Below are positions 44,930 to 53,264 of a DNA stretch of 64,000 nucleotides, piece by piece. Source of the DNA: Deltaproteobacteria bacterium HGW-Deltaproteobacteria-18 (GTDB taxonomy: Bacteria > Desulfobacterota > Desulfovibrionia > Desulfovibrionales > Desulfomicrobiaceae); contig PHBE01000001.1 of assembly GCA_002841885.1 (NCBI GenBank), positions 1 to 64,000 of the forward strand, written 5' to 3'. The notes below the pieces were generated by a model. It made no database searches, was not told the DNA's origin, and worked only from the letters and a program-made list of their open reading frames with translations. The number at the start of each line of letters is the position of its first letter. Within the stretch, counting starts at the first letter, position 1. Position numbers and translations under genes: made by a program.

Positions 44930-45985
44930 TTAGTTGGAGGCCTTGACCTTGTCCAGCACCTTGCCTTCCATGGCTTCAAGGTTGGCTGGAACGGGCGGAT
45001 ACCATTTGATGTTGTCGATGGTAGCCTGCGGGAAGGAGCGGTCGAAATTGGCCTGGAATGCCGGGTCTATGAAAGGACCGGCGCCCTTGCAGGCCGTGGG
45101 GGTCTTCTCGGCGGAAGTGAAATAGCCGCTGTTCTCGGGCTTGAGCATAAAGTTGATCCACTTGTAGGCCGCATCCACATTCTTGGCCTTGGCCGGAATG
45201 GTGAAGGTGTCGATCCAGCCCAGCGCGCCTTCGCTCGGAGCCACGAAGTCTATATCCTTGTTGTCGCCATGCAGTTTCCATCCACCGTTGTCCCAGGCCT
45301 CGGCCACGGTCACTTCACCGGAACGGACGGATTCAAGCAGCTGGTCGCCATTGGCCCAGTAGTTCTTGACCAGTGGCTTGGCCTTGATCAGTTCGGCCTC
45401 GATCTTGGAAAGCATCTCGGCGTAGGCCTTTTCGTCACCGTAGAGAGCGAAGGGGTCGTAGCCAAGCGCAAAGCCCAGACCAATGAGGACAGGGCGTTTG
45501 AGACGGTAGCTGATGCGGCCCTTGTACTGCGGATCGACGAGGGCTTTCCAGGAGGTCGCGCCCTTGGCCTGCGCAGTGTTGACCACCAGACCGGACGTGC
45601 CCCAACAGAAGGGAACCGCGTGCGATTTGCCACCGACCAGTGTGTTCTTCTTCACGGCTTCGAGCATGGAAGGAATGAACAGATCGGCCTCGATCTTGGA
45701 ATAATCGATGGGCTGGTAGATGCCGAACTCTTCCTGCACCGAGGAGATGCGGTCCTGGCTGGGCTGGGCCAGATCAAAGCCCGCTCCGCGCGTGGCCCGC
45801 AGCTTGGCGATCATTTCCTCGTTGTTGGAATAGGTCACCTCGACCTTTACCCCCGTCTCGGCCTCGAACTTGTCCACCAGCTCCTTGGGGGCGTAGCCTT
45901 TCCAGGTCAGCAGCTGCAGGGTGTCGGCCATGGCCAGGGACGAACCGGCCACTAGAAAAACGATCATCAATACAATCCGTTTCAT
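44930..45985 (-). CDS. potD: Spermidine/putrescine-binding periplasmic protein
   Basis: 351 residues. Signal peptide 1-20 (cut near SLAMAD). SBP family with LTWKGYAPKELVDKFEAETG near the N-terminus, VPFCWGTSGLVVN, VAEAWDNGGW and C-terminal KWYPPVPANLEAM. Captures polyamine in the periplasm for PotABC. AAGGAG stands before ATG 45985. It is first in the operon, with a terminator behind it. Confidence 0.92.
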   Translation of the reverse strand: MKRIVLMIVFLVAGSSLAMADTLQLLTWKGYAPKELVDKFEAETGVKVEVTYSNNEEMIAKLRATRGAGFDLAQPSQDRISSVQEEFGIYQPIDYSKIEADLFIPSMLEAVKKNTLVGGKSHAVPFCWGTSGLVVNTAQAKGATSWKALVDPQYKGRISYRLKRPVLIGLGFALGYDPFALYGDEKAYAEMLSKIEAELIKAKPLVKNYWANGDQLLESVRSGEVTVAEAWDNGGWKLHGDNKDIDFVAPSEGALGWIDTFTIPAKAKNVDAAYKWINFMLKPENSGYFTSAEKTPTACKGAGPFIDPAFQANFDRSFPQATIDNIKWYPPVPANLEAMEGKVLDKVKASN

Positions 45986-46150
45986 GCGTAATTCTCCTTA
46001 TAAATGTGTAGGAAAAGCCAAACAATCATGTATCAATTACAATCAATTTCGACAAGAGCATGACAGCAGGAAGGCAGGACGACGGCAGGACTGTTTCCAG
46101 AGGAATCCCATATGCGCCCAGCGCCGGAGATACTTGAAAACGTACGCAGG

Positions 46151-46200
46151 TCCCGGGAGGAAAATTTCCGCCAAGGTCCCGTAAAAATTACCTCCCGGGA
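46151..46200 (-). terminator. Inverted repeat at the end of the histidine kinase gene
   Basis: TCCCGGGAGG (46151-46160) and CCTCCCGGGA (46191-46200) are exact 10-base complements 30 bases apart. The right arm covers the last codons of the kinase gene and its stop. TAATTTTTA follows that arm on the minus strand. It may end the kinase transcript. The rest of 45986-46187 holds the potD upstream region and no gene. Confidence 0.5.
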
Positions 46201-48422
46201 AGAAGCGAAAGGACGGTCTCTTTGAGATGCCCCATATCCACGGGCTTTGATATATAGGAATCCATCCCGGCCTGCAGGAAGCGTTCGCGATCCCCGGCCA
46301 TGGCATAGGCGGTCATGGCCACTATGGGGACGTCCTGCCCCAGCTTTTCCCGGATGATCCGCGTGGCTTCCATCCCGTCCATGACCGGCATCTGCACATC
46401 CATAAAAACCAGATCCACGCGCTCACGCCCGAGTATTTCCACAGCTTCCCGGCCATTGACGGCGCTTATGACCTCGCAGCCGAACTTTGCCAGAATCCTT
46501 TCCATGGCCATGCGGTTCACGCTGTCGTCTTCCACCAGCAGAAAACGTCGTCCGGCAAAGTCTTCATCCCTGCTCCGGCGCTGCACCCGCGCATGACTGC
46601 CCGAACCGACGGCAAAAGGCAGCGTCACGCCAACCGAGGTGCCTTCACCCGGGACGCTTTGGATCTGCAGCTGCCCGTGCATGAGATCCACCAGACGGCG
46701 CACTATGGCCAGCCCAAGGCCCGCACCCTGATGGGTACGGACACAGGAGCCGTCGACCTGAATGAAAGGCTCGAAAATGTCCTTGAGCCTCTCGCTTGGA
46801 ATGCCTACACCGCTGTCCTGAACCGTGCAACGGATCTGACAGGGAGATTCACCTGCCGCCGAGACAAGGACAAAACTCACTTCGACCCGCCCTTTGGGTG
46901 TAAACTTGACGGCGTTGCCGACCAGGTTGAATAGAATCTGCCGCAGTCTGACCTCGTCTCCAAACAAATGAGCAGGGATACGCGGATCAAGCCGAACATC
47001 CAGTCGCACCCCCTTTTCACGGGCCAGGACCCCGAAGATGTCGAGGATGCTCTGCTGCACATCGGCAAGGGCAAAGCTTTCTTCCTGGATGACCAGCTTG
47101 TTGGATTCGATGCGGGACAGATCGAGGATATCTGAAAGCAGACGGGTGAGCCGATTCGTGGAACGGATGGCCGCCTCGACATATTCCTGCTGCTCGGCAT
47201 TGGGGCTTGTGGTCTGGAGCAGCTGCAACATGCTCAGCACGCCGTTCAGGGGCGTGCGAATTTCGTGGCTCATGTTGGCCAGAAATTCGGATTTACTGCG
47301 CGAGGCATCCTCTGCCGCATCCTTGGCCTTGCGCAGATCGTCCTGCGCGATCTGCCGCTCCAGGGCCATGCGATCGAGAGCCTCGGCCAAAAGGCCCAGT
47401 TCTCCTGCGTCATGACTCACTCCGGTGGATGCACAGTAGTCTCCGGTCCTGAAACGCTCGGCCGCCATGACCAAAGCTCTTATCCGGGGCATGAAGAAAA
47501 CCCTTTGCGCGGCCCAGGCCAGAGCCAGCGCCAGCAGGGCCGCGCACGCAGACAGAAAAAGGCCAGTTTGCAGGGCCCTCTGGGCATCGGCGCCAATGGA
47601 CGCTTCGGGCACTCCGACGAAGATGGTCATATAAGGCTGCGCCCCGTCGGCATGCCTGATCTTGTAAAACGCGTTCATGCGGCTGAGGCCGTCGGAGTCC
47701 CTGCTGAAGAAAACTCCGCTTTCCCCACCCTGTCTCGATGCCTCCCATGCGTCCGGGCTGATGAACGCCCCCAGGGGAAAGGACTCGTCGACACGGGACC
47801 TGAAGATTCGCCTGCCCACATGGTCGGCAATGCACAGGAAGGATTGGTCCGGCAGACGCTGTCCGCCCAGAAATGGATGAAACCTGCCCAGATCAAGGGC
47901 CACGGTGAGAATGCTTTCCACCTGCCCCTGGTCGTCCAGGATGGGATACGCGAACGGAAAAGACGGCACCGCCGTGCCCCTGGAAACGATAAATTCTCCC
48001 GGCGCAAAATCCTTGGTGCGCAACGCGTCCCTGAAATGCTTGCGATCTGCCAGGCTGTCGAAGGACATGGGCACGGCCGAGGCCAGGACAGTGCCCTCCC
48101 GGTCGGTCAGGGCCATGTTGGTGTAGTGGAGATTATGGAGCAGAATTCGCTTGAAGATCGATATGCAGCCGTCAACATCCTGGCTTTGAACCCGATCCAT
48201 GAGAGACAAGGTCACAAGAGTTTGCCGGGTTGCCTCGGAGGTTCTTTGCTGCACTCCGGCCAAAGCGGTAATGATCCGAATCAACTCGTCCTCGGCGTGA
48301 CGAAATGCATCGTCCCGGCTTTGGAGTCCATTGTGCAAAATGATTCCCAACGCCGGCAGCACTGACAGCAGCGCCAGGCCGAACAGCATGGCCCGCAAGG
48401 ATTGGAGAAAAGCCAGACCCAC
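46188..48422 (-). CDS. Hybrid sensor histidine kinase / response regulator
   Basis: 744 residues from GTG 48422 with GGGAGG six bases before it; the frame to 48491 starts at TTG without a ribosome site. Membrane segment ~8-32, periplasmic Cache-like sensor ~35-285 (FRDALRTKDFAPGEFIVSRG, FAYPILDDQGQVESILTVAL), second membrane segment ~290-312, HAMP linker, HisKA SEFLANMSHEIRTPLNGVLS (phospho-His), HATPase NLVGNAVKFTP / DSGVGIP / GAGLGLAIV, and a C-terminal receiver FLLVEDDSVNRM with phospho-Asp in LVFMDVQMPVMDG. No DNA-binding regulator is adjacent, so phosphotransfer must go to a partner elsewhere. The ligand is unknown. Confidence 0.9.
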   Translation of the reverse strand: MGLAFLQSLRAMLFGLALLSVLPALGIILHNGLQSRDDAFRHAEDELIRIITALAGVQQRTSEATRQTLVTLSLMDRVQSQDVDGCISIFKRILLHNLHYTNMALTDREGTVLASAVPMSFDSLADRKHFRDALRTKDFAPGEFIVSRGTAVPSFPFAYPILDDQGQVESILTVALDLGRFHPFLGGQRLPDQSFLCIADHVGRRIFRSRVDESFPLGAFISPDAWEASRQGGESGVFFSRDSDGLSRMNAFYKIRHADGAQPYMTIFVGVPEASIGADAQRALQTGLFLSACAALLALALAWAAQRVFFMPRIRALVMAAERFRTGDYCASTGVSHDAGELGLLAEALDRMALERQIAQDDLRKAKDAAEDASRSKSEFLANMSHEIRTPLNGVLSMLQLLQTTSPNAEQQEYVEAAIRSTNRLTRLLSDILDLSRIESNKLVIQEESFALADVQQSILDIFGVLAREKGVRLDVRLDPRIPAHLFGDEVRLRQILFNLVGNAVKFTPKGRVEVSFVLVSAAGESPCQIRCTVQDSGVGIPSERLKDIFEPFIQVDGSCVRTHQGAGLGLAIVRRLVDLMHGQLQIQSVPGEGTSVGVTLPFAVGSGSHARVQRRSRDEDFAGRRFLLVEDDSVNRMAMERILAKFGCEVISAVNGREAVEILGRERVDLVFMDVQMPVMDGMEATRIIREKLGQDVPIVAMTAYAMAGDRERFLQAGMDSYISKPVDMGHLKETVLSLLPGR

Positions 48423-48568
48423 GAAAGTCCTCCCAAGCCCCGGAACGCGTAATCGTCCGAAAGCTTCTTGCCCCCCATAACGCACGGGCAAGGAAAAGGG
48501 AAGAAAACGAATGAAACTGTGCGCAATCTTCCCCCCGACATCGCCGCGAACGAAGGCGTACAGGACTG

Positions 48569-48593
48569 CGGGCCCCGCGTCATGCAGGGCCCG
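48569..48593 (-). terminator. Hairpin after the acyltransferase gene
   Basis: CGGGCCC and GGGCCCG arms with an 11-base loop begin 10 bases after the acyltransferase stop (minus strand). There is no T run, so it may be a processing or stability hairpin. The remaining bases up to the kinase start at 48422 carry the kinase 5' region only. Confidence 0.45.
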
Positions 48594-48602
48594 AAAGGGG
48601 CG

Positions 48603-49640
48603 CTACCAGCCTATGAGCATACGACTCTTGTTGGGAAAGATCTTCTTGATCCGTTTGGCCACCACGTAGGAGATCCAGATGACAAATGGCGAAAGGATGG
48701 GCAAAAGATGCAGCCCATAGTAAGGCCTGTAGTAAGATTGAACAGTTGAAATGATATAGATGATCCAACCATGCAGAAAATAAATGGCAAAGCTTGAGGC
48801 AGCCAGGGTTTTCAGCAGCACACTGTCGACATGTTCGTATTTATGCAGAAAAATCATGAAGTAGACACAAAGTATTTGCTTTTGTATATAAGATATATCA
48901 ATCCAATTAAATTCGAATGGGTTCTTTTGCAAATTTCCACATGCTTCAAAAAATACAGCCTGCACAACCGCAAGAAAAAAAACAACTCCAAGCAGATGAA
49001 AATCTTTTCCTTTAAACGTTTTATATATATAATCTCTTTCCATTGAACATAAAATACCAAACATATATACAGGAGAAAAATAGACCACGGACTGAGTTAT
49101 AGACCAATTATTTATAGGCCTATGCATAAAAATAGACAGAATAGATAGAATAGCCAATACATACAACTTATGACGCAAATTTAATTTTATAAACAATATG
49201 AACAAAGGAGATATTATAAACATGGCCATGATGAATGGGATATACCAATACACCATAACACCACCATACCAGTAGTAAAGCAACGTCGGACGAATAATCT
49301 GATCGTAAAAAGTATCATCAGGACCAAAATAGAATTCTGGAAATGGTTCTTTTATGACCAGAGCCCAAATAATGGGCAGTACGGACAAGAGGAGATACGG
49401 CAGATACACATTCTTGAACTTTTTCTCCAAGAATTTCCGATAAACAAATTTGGGATAGAAAACATGGTGAAAAAGAAATCCGGAAATGAAAACGAAAAGC
49501 GATGTCCCACCTGAAATCAGATTGGCCAGCACCCGCTCGCCAAAACTCTCGATCACCCACCCGGAAATACCGTAACAATGGCCGATTACAATCAGGACAA
49601 TGGCGACAGCCCTAAAATACTCAAAAGATCTCAGATGCAT
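48603..49640 (-). CDS. Membrane acyltransferase family 3 (OafA/WecH-like)
   Basis: 345 residues with about ten membrane segments. The N-terminus YFRAVAIVLIVIGHCYG has the conserved Arg/His of acyltransferase 3 proteins; SGFLFHHVF and YFLHGWIIYI are further family patches. These enzymes O-acylate exported glycans. The central part (about 48830-49400) is strikingly A+T-rich with AT-ending codons, unlike its neighbours, suggesting transfer from another genome. Divergent from the sigma-54-controlled gene. Confidence 0.82.
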   Translation of the reverse strand: MHLRSFEYFRAVAIVLIVIGHCYGISGWVIESFGERVLANLISGGTSLFVFISGFLFHHVFYPKFVYRKFLEKKFKNVYLPYLLLSVLPIIWALVIKEPFPEFYFGPDDTFYDQIIRPTLLYYWYGGVMVYWYIPFIMAMFIISPLFILFIKLNLRHKLYVLAILSILSIFMHRPINNWSITQSVVYFSPVYMFGILCSMERDYIYKTFKGKDFHLLGVVFFLAVVQAVFFEACGNLQKNPFEFNWIDISYIQKQILCVYFMIFLHKYEHVDSVLLKTLAASSFAIYFLHGWIIYIISTVQSYYRPYYGLHLLPILSPFVIWISYVVAKRIKKIFPNKSRMLIGW

Positions 49641-49781
49641 ACATTTTTACTCAAAGTAGAAGGTTGGCGGCAGTCTGCCGCGATCGGAAACAGGACAATC
49701 ATATCCGGCAAACCAGAAAAAATTTCCCGGCGCCCCACCCAAAAAATACTCCGCCCGCGTCGAGCCCCGCCTGCCGAAGTC

Positions 49782-49797
49782 TGGCCCAAAATCTGCT
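49782..49797 (+). promoter_or_regulatory. Sigma-54 (-24/-12) promoter
   Basis: TGGCCCAAAATCTGCT fits the TGGCAC-N5-TTGC pattern: GG and GC are 12 bases apart and six of the eight most conserved bases agree. It lies 53 bases before the ATG at 49850 on the same strand. An enhancer-binding regulator would be needed; none is adjacent. Confidence 0.6.
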
Positions 49798-49849
49798 AAG
49801 ATTGCCATGAAGCATCGACAGCGACACGATTTTGACATGGAGACGTTAC

Positions 49850-50749
49850 ATGAGCCTTCTTGATCCCATCCAACTGATGACCCTCATGGGAACCAAACCC
49901 GAGCGCAGAAGCCACAAGGCGGCGCTGGAGAACGGGTTTCAAAGCCACATGCGTCAGGCCCTGGGAACCAAAGACATAAACGCCCTGAGCGCGAATCTTG
50001 GCGGCTCTTCCATGGAAAACTCCCTCATGCGGGATGCCCTGCACGGCCTGGCTTCCATCATGAAACAGCAGTCCTCCAACGGCGCAGGGACAGCACGAAG
50101 CTCCCAAAAGCAGAATCCGACAGGCTCCCTGTCCGCGACCTTCGAATCCGGCACAGAGGGCGTAAACGCCATCGGCCATGACAAAAACGGCGGCACTTCA
50201 TACGGCACCTATCAGATCGCGTCCAAGCCCGGCACCATGAAGGATTTCATCGAGTTTCTGCGCGAAAAGGAGCCCGGATGGGCCGCCAAACTTAAAGCTG
50301 CCGGTCCCGCAGACACGGGCTCGACCCAGGGACGCATGCCGGAAGTCTGGCGTGAAATCGCGGCCGAAGACCCGGATAAATTCGGCGGACTGCAACGAGA
50401 CTTCATCGAGGGCACCCATTACGCCCCCGCTCGTGACAAGATTTTGGCACGAACCGGCGTGGACATGGACACGATGCCGCCCGCAGCCCGCGAAGCGCTG
50501 TGGAGCACGGCGGTTCAGCATGGAGCAGGCGGAGCGGCCAGAATCTTCGGCCGGGCCATAAAAGCCATCGGCACAGACCAGTCCGAACAGCAGTTCGCGG
50601 AAAAACTCATCGACAAAGTCTACGACAACCGCAAGTCACAGTTCGGCTCCTCCACGGCCAGCGTGCAGGCCAGCGTGAAAAATCGCATGAACGTGGAAAA
50701 GGAAATGGTCCTGGCCATGCTTAATAGCGACAGCCAGTCCGTGGCCTAG
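49850..50749 (+). CDS. Lysozyme-like protein with helical N-terminus, sigma-54 controlled
   Basis: 299 residues from ATG 49850 (GGAGA eight bases before); the TTG at 49832 is less likely. Residues 1-100 are polar and helical (KAALENGFQSHMRQAL), followed by a Ser/Gln-rich linker. From ~residue 105 a lysozyme-like domain opens with FESGTEGVNAIGHDKNGGTS and YGTYQIASKPGTM, the E-S-G ... S-Y-G-x-Y-Q pattern found in phage and secretion-system muramidases. There is no signal peptide, so export would use a dedicated apparatus such as the flagellar rod or a phage/T6-like system (inference; the N-terminus faintly recalls FlgJ's rod-binding part). The stop lies one base from the convergent GNAT stop. 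Confidence 0.68.
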   Translation: MSLLDPIQLMTLMGTKPERRSHKAALENGFQSHMRQALGTKDINALSANLGGSSMENSLMRDALHGLASIMKQQSSNGAGTARSSQKQNPTGSLSATFESGTEGVNAIGHDKNGGTSYGTYQIASKPGTMKDFIEFLREKEPGWAAKLKAAGPADTGSTQGRMPEVWREIAAEDPDKFGGLQRDFIEGTHYAPARDKILARTGVDMDTMPPAAREALWSTAVQHGAGGAARIFGRAIKAIGTDQSEQQFAEKLIDKVYDNRKSQFGSSTASVQASVKNRMNVEKEMVLAMLNSDSQSVA

Positions 50750-50750
50750 T

Positions 50751-51254
50751 TCAACCCTGCGCCAACAGTCCGACATATTTTGTGAAATAGAGAATATCCT
50801 CGCCCGGCGCGTAGTAATCGCGAATGCGAGCCTCATTGCTGAAACCGCAGGAAAGGTAAAAACGTTGCGTCGGCGCATACTGTTCCCGGGACGAAGTCTC
50901 GGCGATGAGCTTGCCTCCTTTGCCCCTGCGCAACCGTTCCTCCACTTCCGCCAGCAGCTTTCTGCCCAGCCCCTGGCCGCGCATAACTTCATGCACCGCG
51001 ATCCAGTAGAGATCGTAGGTGTTCGCGGTGCACGGCGTGGGACCGTAGCATGCATAGCCCATGGTCCCGCGCCCCGGTATGTCGGCAAATACGAAAAAAT
51101 AGCCGCTCTCTTCTCCCTTGGACAGGCGCTCGGTCACCAACTCCTCGGCCACATCCACTTCCGAAGCTGAAAAAAATGCCGTGGAGGTCACGATTTCGCG
51201 CACGGCATGAGGATCGCCAGAGTGCACCTGATCGCGAAAGGTAATTTCATCCAC
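50751..51254 (-). CDS. GNAT-family N-acetyltransferase of the KamA operon
   Basis: 167 residues from GTG 51254 (GGAGAGAG before it), overlapping the end of the ATP-grasp gene by 8 bases. GNAT core: DLYWIAVHEVMRGQGLGRKL carries the acetyl-CoA loop (R-G-Q-G-L-G), and FYLSCGFSNEARIRDYY is the C-terminal strand/helix. In the known AblA/AblB pair, lysine 2,3-aminomutase works with an acetyltransferase to make N-epsilon-acetyl-beta-lysine. This gene is the last of an operon that begins with such an aminomutase, so acetylation of a beta-lysine product is a reasonable guess. Confidence 0.8.
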   Translation of the reverse strand: MDEITFRDQVHSGDPHAVREIVTSTAFFSASEVDVAEELVTERLSKGEESGYFFVFADIPGRGTMGYACYGPTPCTANTYDLYWIAVHEVMRGQGLGRKLLAEVEERLRRGKGGKLIAETSSREQYAPTQRFYLSCGFSNEARIRDYYAPGEDILYFTKYVGLLAQG

Positions 51255-52269
51255 GATCGACTCTCTCCTGCTGCTCCGCCCGCTCCAGGGCATCAAGGAC
51301 TATGCACCGGACCAGCGCGGCATGATCCAGACCGGCCTGCCCGGCCGCGGCCACGAAGCCCGCGTCCGGGGTGATGCACGGATTCGGATTGACATCGATG
51401 ATGTAAACTTGGCCGCCATCACTGACGCGAAAGTCTATGCGGGCGTATCCGGCCAGATTGAAAAGTTCCCAACAGGAGATGCCGACCCGCGTCATCTCCA
51501 TGGCCAGGGGGTCATCCCCGGCAAGGTTGAAGCTGCGCGCCGATGCGGCATAATCCGCGCTGCTCTGCTCCCATTTGGCCGCATAATGCAGTATGGCCGG
51601 GCCGGATATCGCGGCATTGAAGACCATCTCCGCCAGGGGCAGCGCGCGGACCTTTGATCCCGGCTCTGCCAGCAGAGCCAGATTGAATTCCCGGCCAGGA
51701 ACGTATCCTTCGGCCACGCAGTCCCCGCCCATGCGCGGCGCGATTTTTTTCATCACCGCCAGCAACTCTTCGCGAGCCTGCACCTCAACGACGCAATCCG
51801 GGCCAAGGCCCAGGGAGGCATCCTCGAAACGCGCCTTGACGATATAGGTGCCGGGACCGGGAAAAACACCCCGCTGCAATTCCCCGAGCGTCGCACCGCA
51901 AGGCACGGGCAGCCCGGCCGCTTGCATAATCCGCCTGGCCAGGGCCTTGTCGCCCGCCAGGGTCATCCCGCCCTCGTCCGCTCCGGTGTAGACAAGCCCG
52001 CCCTTGCGAAAAAGAGCAGGAGCAAGACATGCAAGACTGGACAATCCATGACAGGACTCAACCAGATTGAAGACGACATCGGGTCTGCGGTGCGCAAGAG
52101 CGGCCTCGAGCGCAGAGGGATCGGATCCCAGGATATGCTCCGAGGTGCGCCAGCCGCAACGGGCCAGGCTCTCGCGCACGCTGCGGGCCTGCACCACCGT
52201 GTCCAGAGCATCGGGGGAAGCGGCTTCCGGAACGCTCTCGCGCACCACTGCCACATGCAGGGGCGTCAC
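51247..52269 (-). CDS. ATP-grasp ligase, divergent D-Ala-D-Ala-ligase-like (second of two)
   Basis: 340 residues. ATP-grasp fold: N-terminal Rossmann-like lobe with VVFNLVESCHG, central GTYIVKARFEDASLGLGPDC, and C-terminal metal site IIDVNPNPCITPDAGF. Compared with true D-Ala-D-Ala ligases, the Gly/Ser-rich loop KP-x3-GSS-x-G is replaced by KARFEDASLG, and the end motif is NPNPCITPD, so another substrate is expected. Its ATG overlaps the first ligase's stop by 4 bases (52266-52269). Co-translated with aminomutase and acetyltransferase; probably forms an amide bond in their product. Confidence 0.85.
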   Translation of the reverse strand: MTPLHVAVVRESVPEAASPDALDTVVQARSVRESLARCGWRTSEHILGSDPSALEAALAHRRPDVVFNLVESCHGLSSLACLAPALFRKGGLVYTGADEGGMTLAGDKALARRIMQAAGLPVPCGATLGELQRGVFPGPGTYIVKARFEDASLGLGPDCVVEVQAREELLAVMKKIAPRMGGDCVAEGYVPGREFNLALLAEPGSKVRALPLAEMVFNAAISGPAILHYAAKWEQSSADYAASARSFNLAGDDPLAMEMTRVGISCWELFNLAGYARIDFRVSDGGQVYIIDVNPNPCITPDAGFVAAAGQAGLDHAALVRCIVLDALERAEQQERVDRG

Positions 52270-53264
52270 GAACGTTTCCCCTGAACCCTGCTTTCGGCTC
52301 TGCGGATGGCAGAATCCATGATGCTGCTTATGAGTTCGTCATAGCCAAGGCCTATCTTGCCGCAGAGAATGGGCAGATCCGAACTCTCCGGATTGAGCCC
52401 CGCCAGCGGATTGACCTCGATGAACCGCGCCTCGCCCCGCTCGTCCAGACGCACATCGATGCGCCCGGCGTCGAGGCATCCAAGGGCCCGCCAGGCAGCG
52501 CGGGCCACCTCGGCGGCCTGCTCCGCAGGGCCGTCGGTGGCCAGTTCGTAGAGCGCCCGCTCGCGCCACTCCTGCTTGTTGGCGTAGGTGTAGGCGCACG
52601 CATCGCCGCTGGCGGTGGAGAGCACCTCCATGACCCCGAGCACCCTGCACTCCCGGCCGCTCCCCAGAAGACCCACGGTGAATTCCCGACCCGGAAGAAA
52701 CGTCTCCACCAAGGCGGGCTGGCGATACGTGCCAAGGACATGGGCGCAAATCTCGCGCAACGCCTCCCGGTCCCTGACCAGCGACTTGTCGCTCACGCCC
52801 TTGCTGGATCCTTCGGCCACAGGTTTGACAAAGAGCGGAAAAGGCAGGTCGATGGCGCCCACGTCGTCCATGGAGTTCACGATCCCGAAATCGGCCGTGG
52901 GCACGCCGTGCGCCCGCAGCACCGCGTTGGTCCAGCCCTTGTGCAGGGCCAGGGCCAGCACGTCGGGGCCGGAGAAGGTGTAGGGAATGTCCCACGCATC
53001 CAGCAGGGCCGGGACCTGAGCTTCGCGAGCAAGGCCGAGCATGCCCTCGGCGAAATTGAAGACCATGTCCCAACGCCGCCCTTCCGCCAGGGCGCGCGTC
53101 AGCGGATTCACGCCGCCGATCAGTTCCACGTCGTGTCCCTGGGACAAAAGCGCACTTCTGATGGCCTCTACAGTGACAGGACTGTCCAACTCCGCCACCT
53201 CATCCCTGCCGTATCCAGCGGCCAGGTAGTCCTGCTGCAGGTCGTAGGTCATGCCAACGAGCAT
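52266..53264 (-). CDS. ATP-grasp ligase, D-Ala-D-Ala-ligase-like (first of two)
   Basis: 332 residues from ATG 53264, which has AGGAGG before it and lies 16 bases inside the kamA-like gene. Canonical ATP-grasp elements: FNFAEGMLGLAREAQVPALL, FPLFVKPVAEGSSKGVSDKS (ATP/substrate loop), GRIDVRLDERGEARFIEVNP, then LAGLNPESSDLP. It keeps the ddl loop, unlike the second ligase. It is distant from cell-wall ddl by context (no mur genes) and is inferred to join an amino-acid-like substrate, perhaps beta-lysine. Confidence 0.85.
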   Translation of the reverse strand: MLVGMTYDLQQDYLAAGYGRDEVAELDSPVTVEAIRSALLSQGHDVELIGGVNPLTRALAEGRRWDMVFNFAEGMLGLAREAQVPALLDAWDIPYTFSGPDVLALALHKGWTNAVLRAHGVPTADFGIVNSMDDVGAIDLPFPLFVKPVAEGSSKGVSDKSLVRDREALREICAHVLGTYRQPALVETFLPGREFTVGLLGSGRECRVLGVMEVLSTASGDACAYTYANKQEWRERALYELATDGPAEQAAEVARAAWRALGCLDAGRIDVRLDERGEARFIEVNPLAGLNPESSDLPILCGKIGLGYDELISSIMDSAIRRAESRVQGKRS

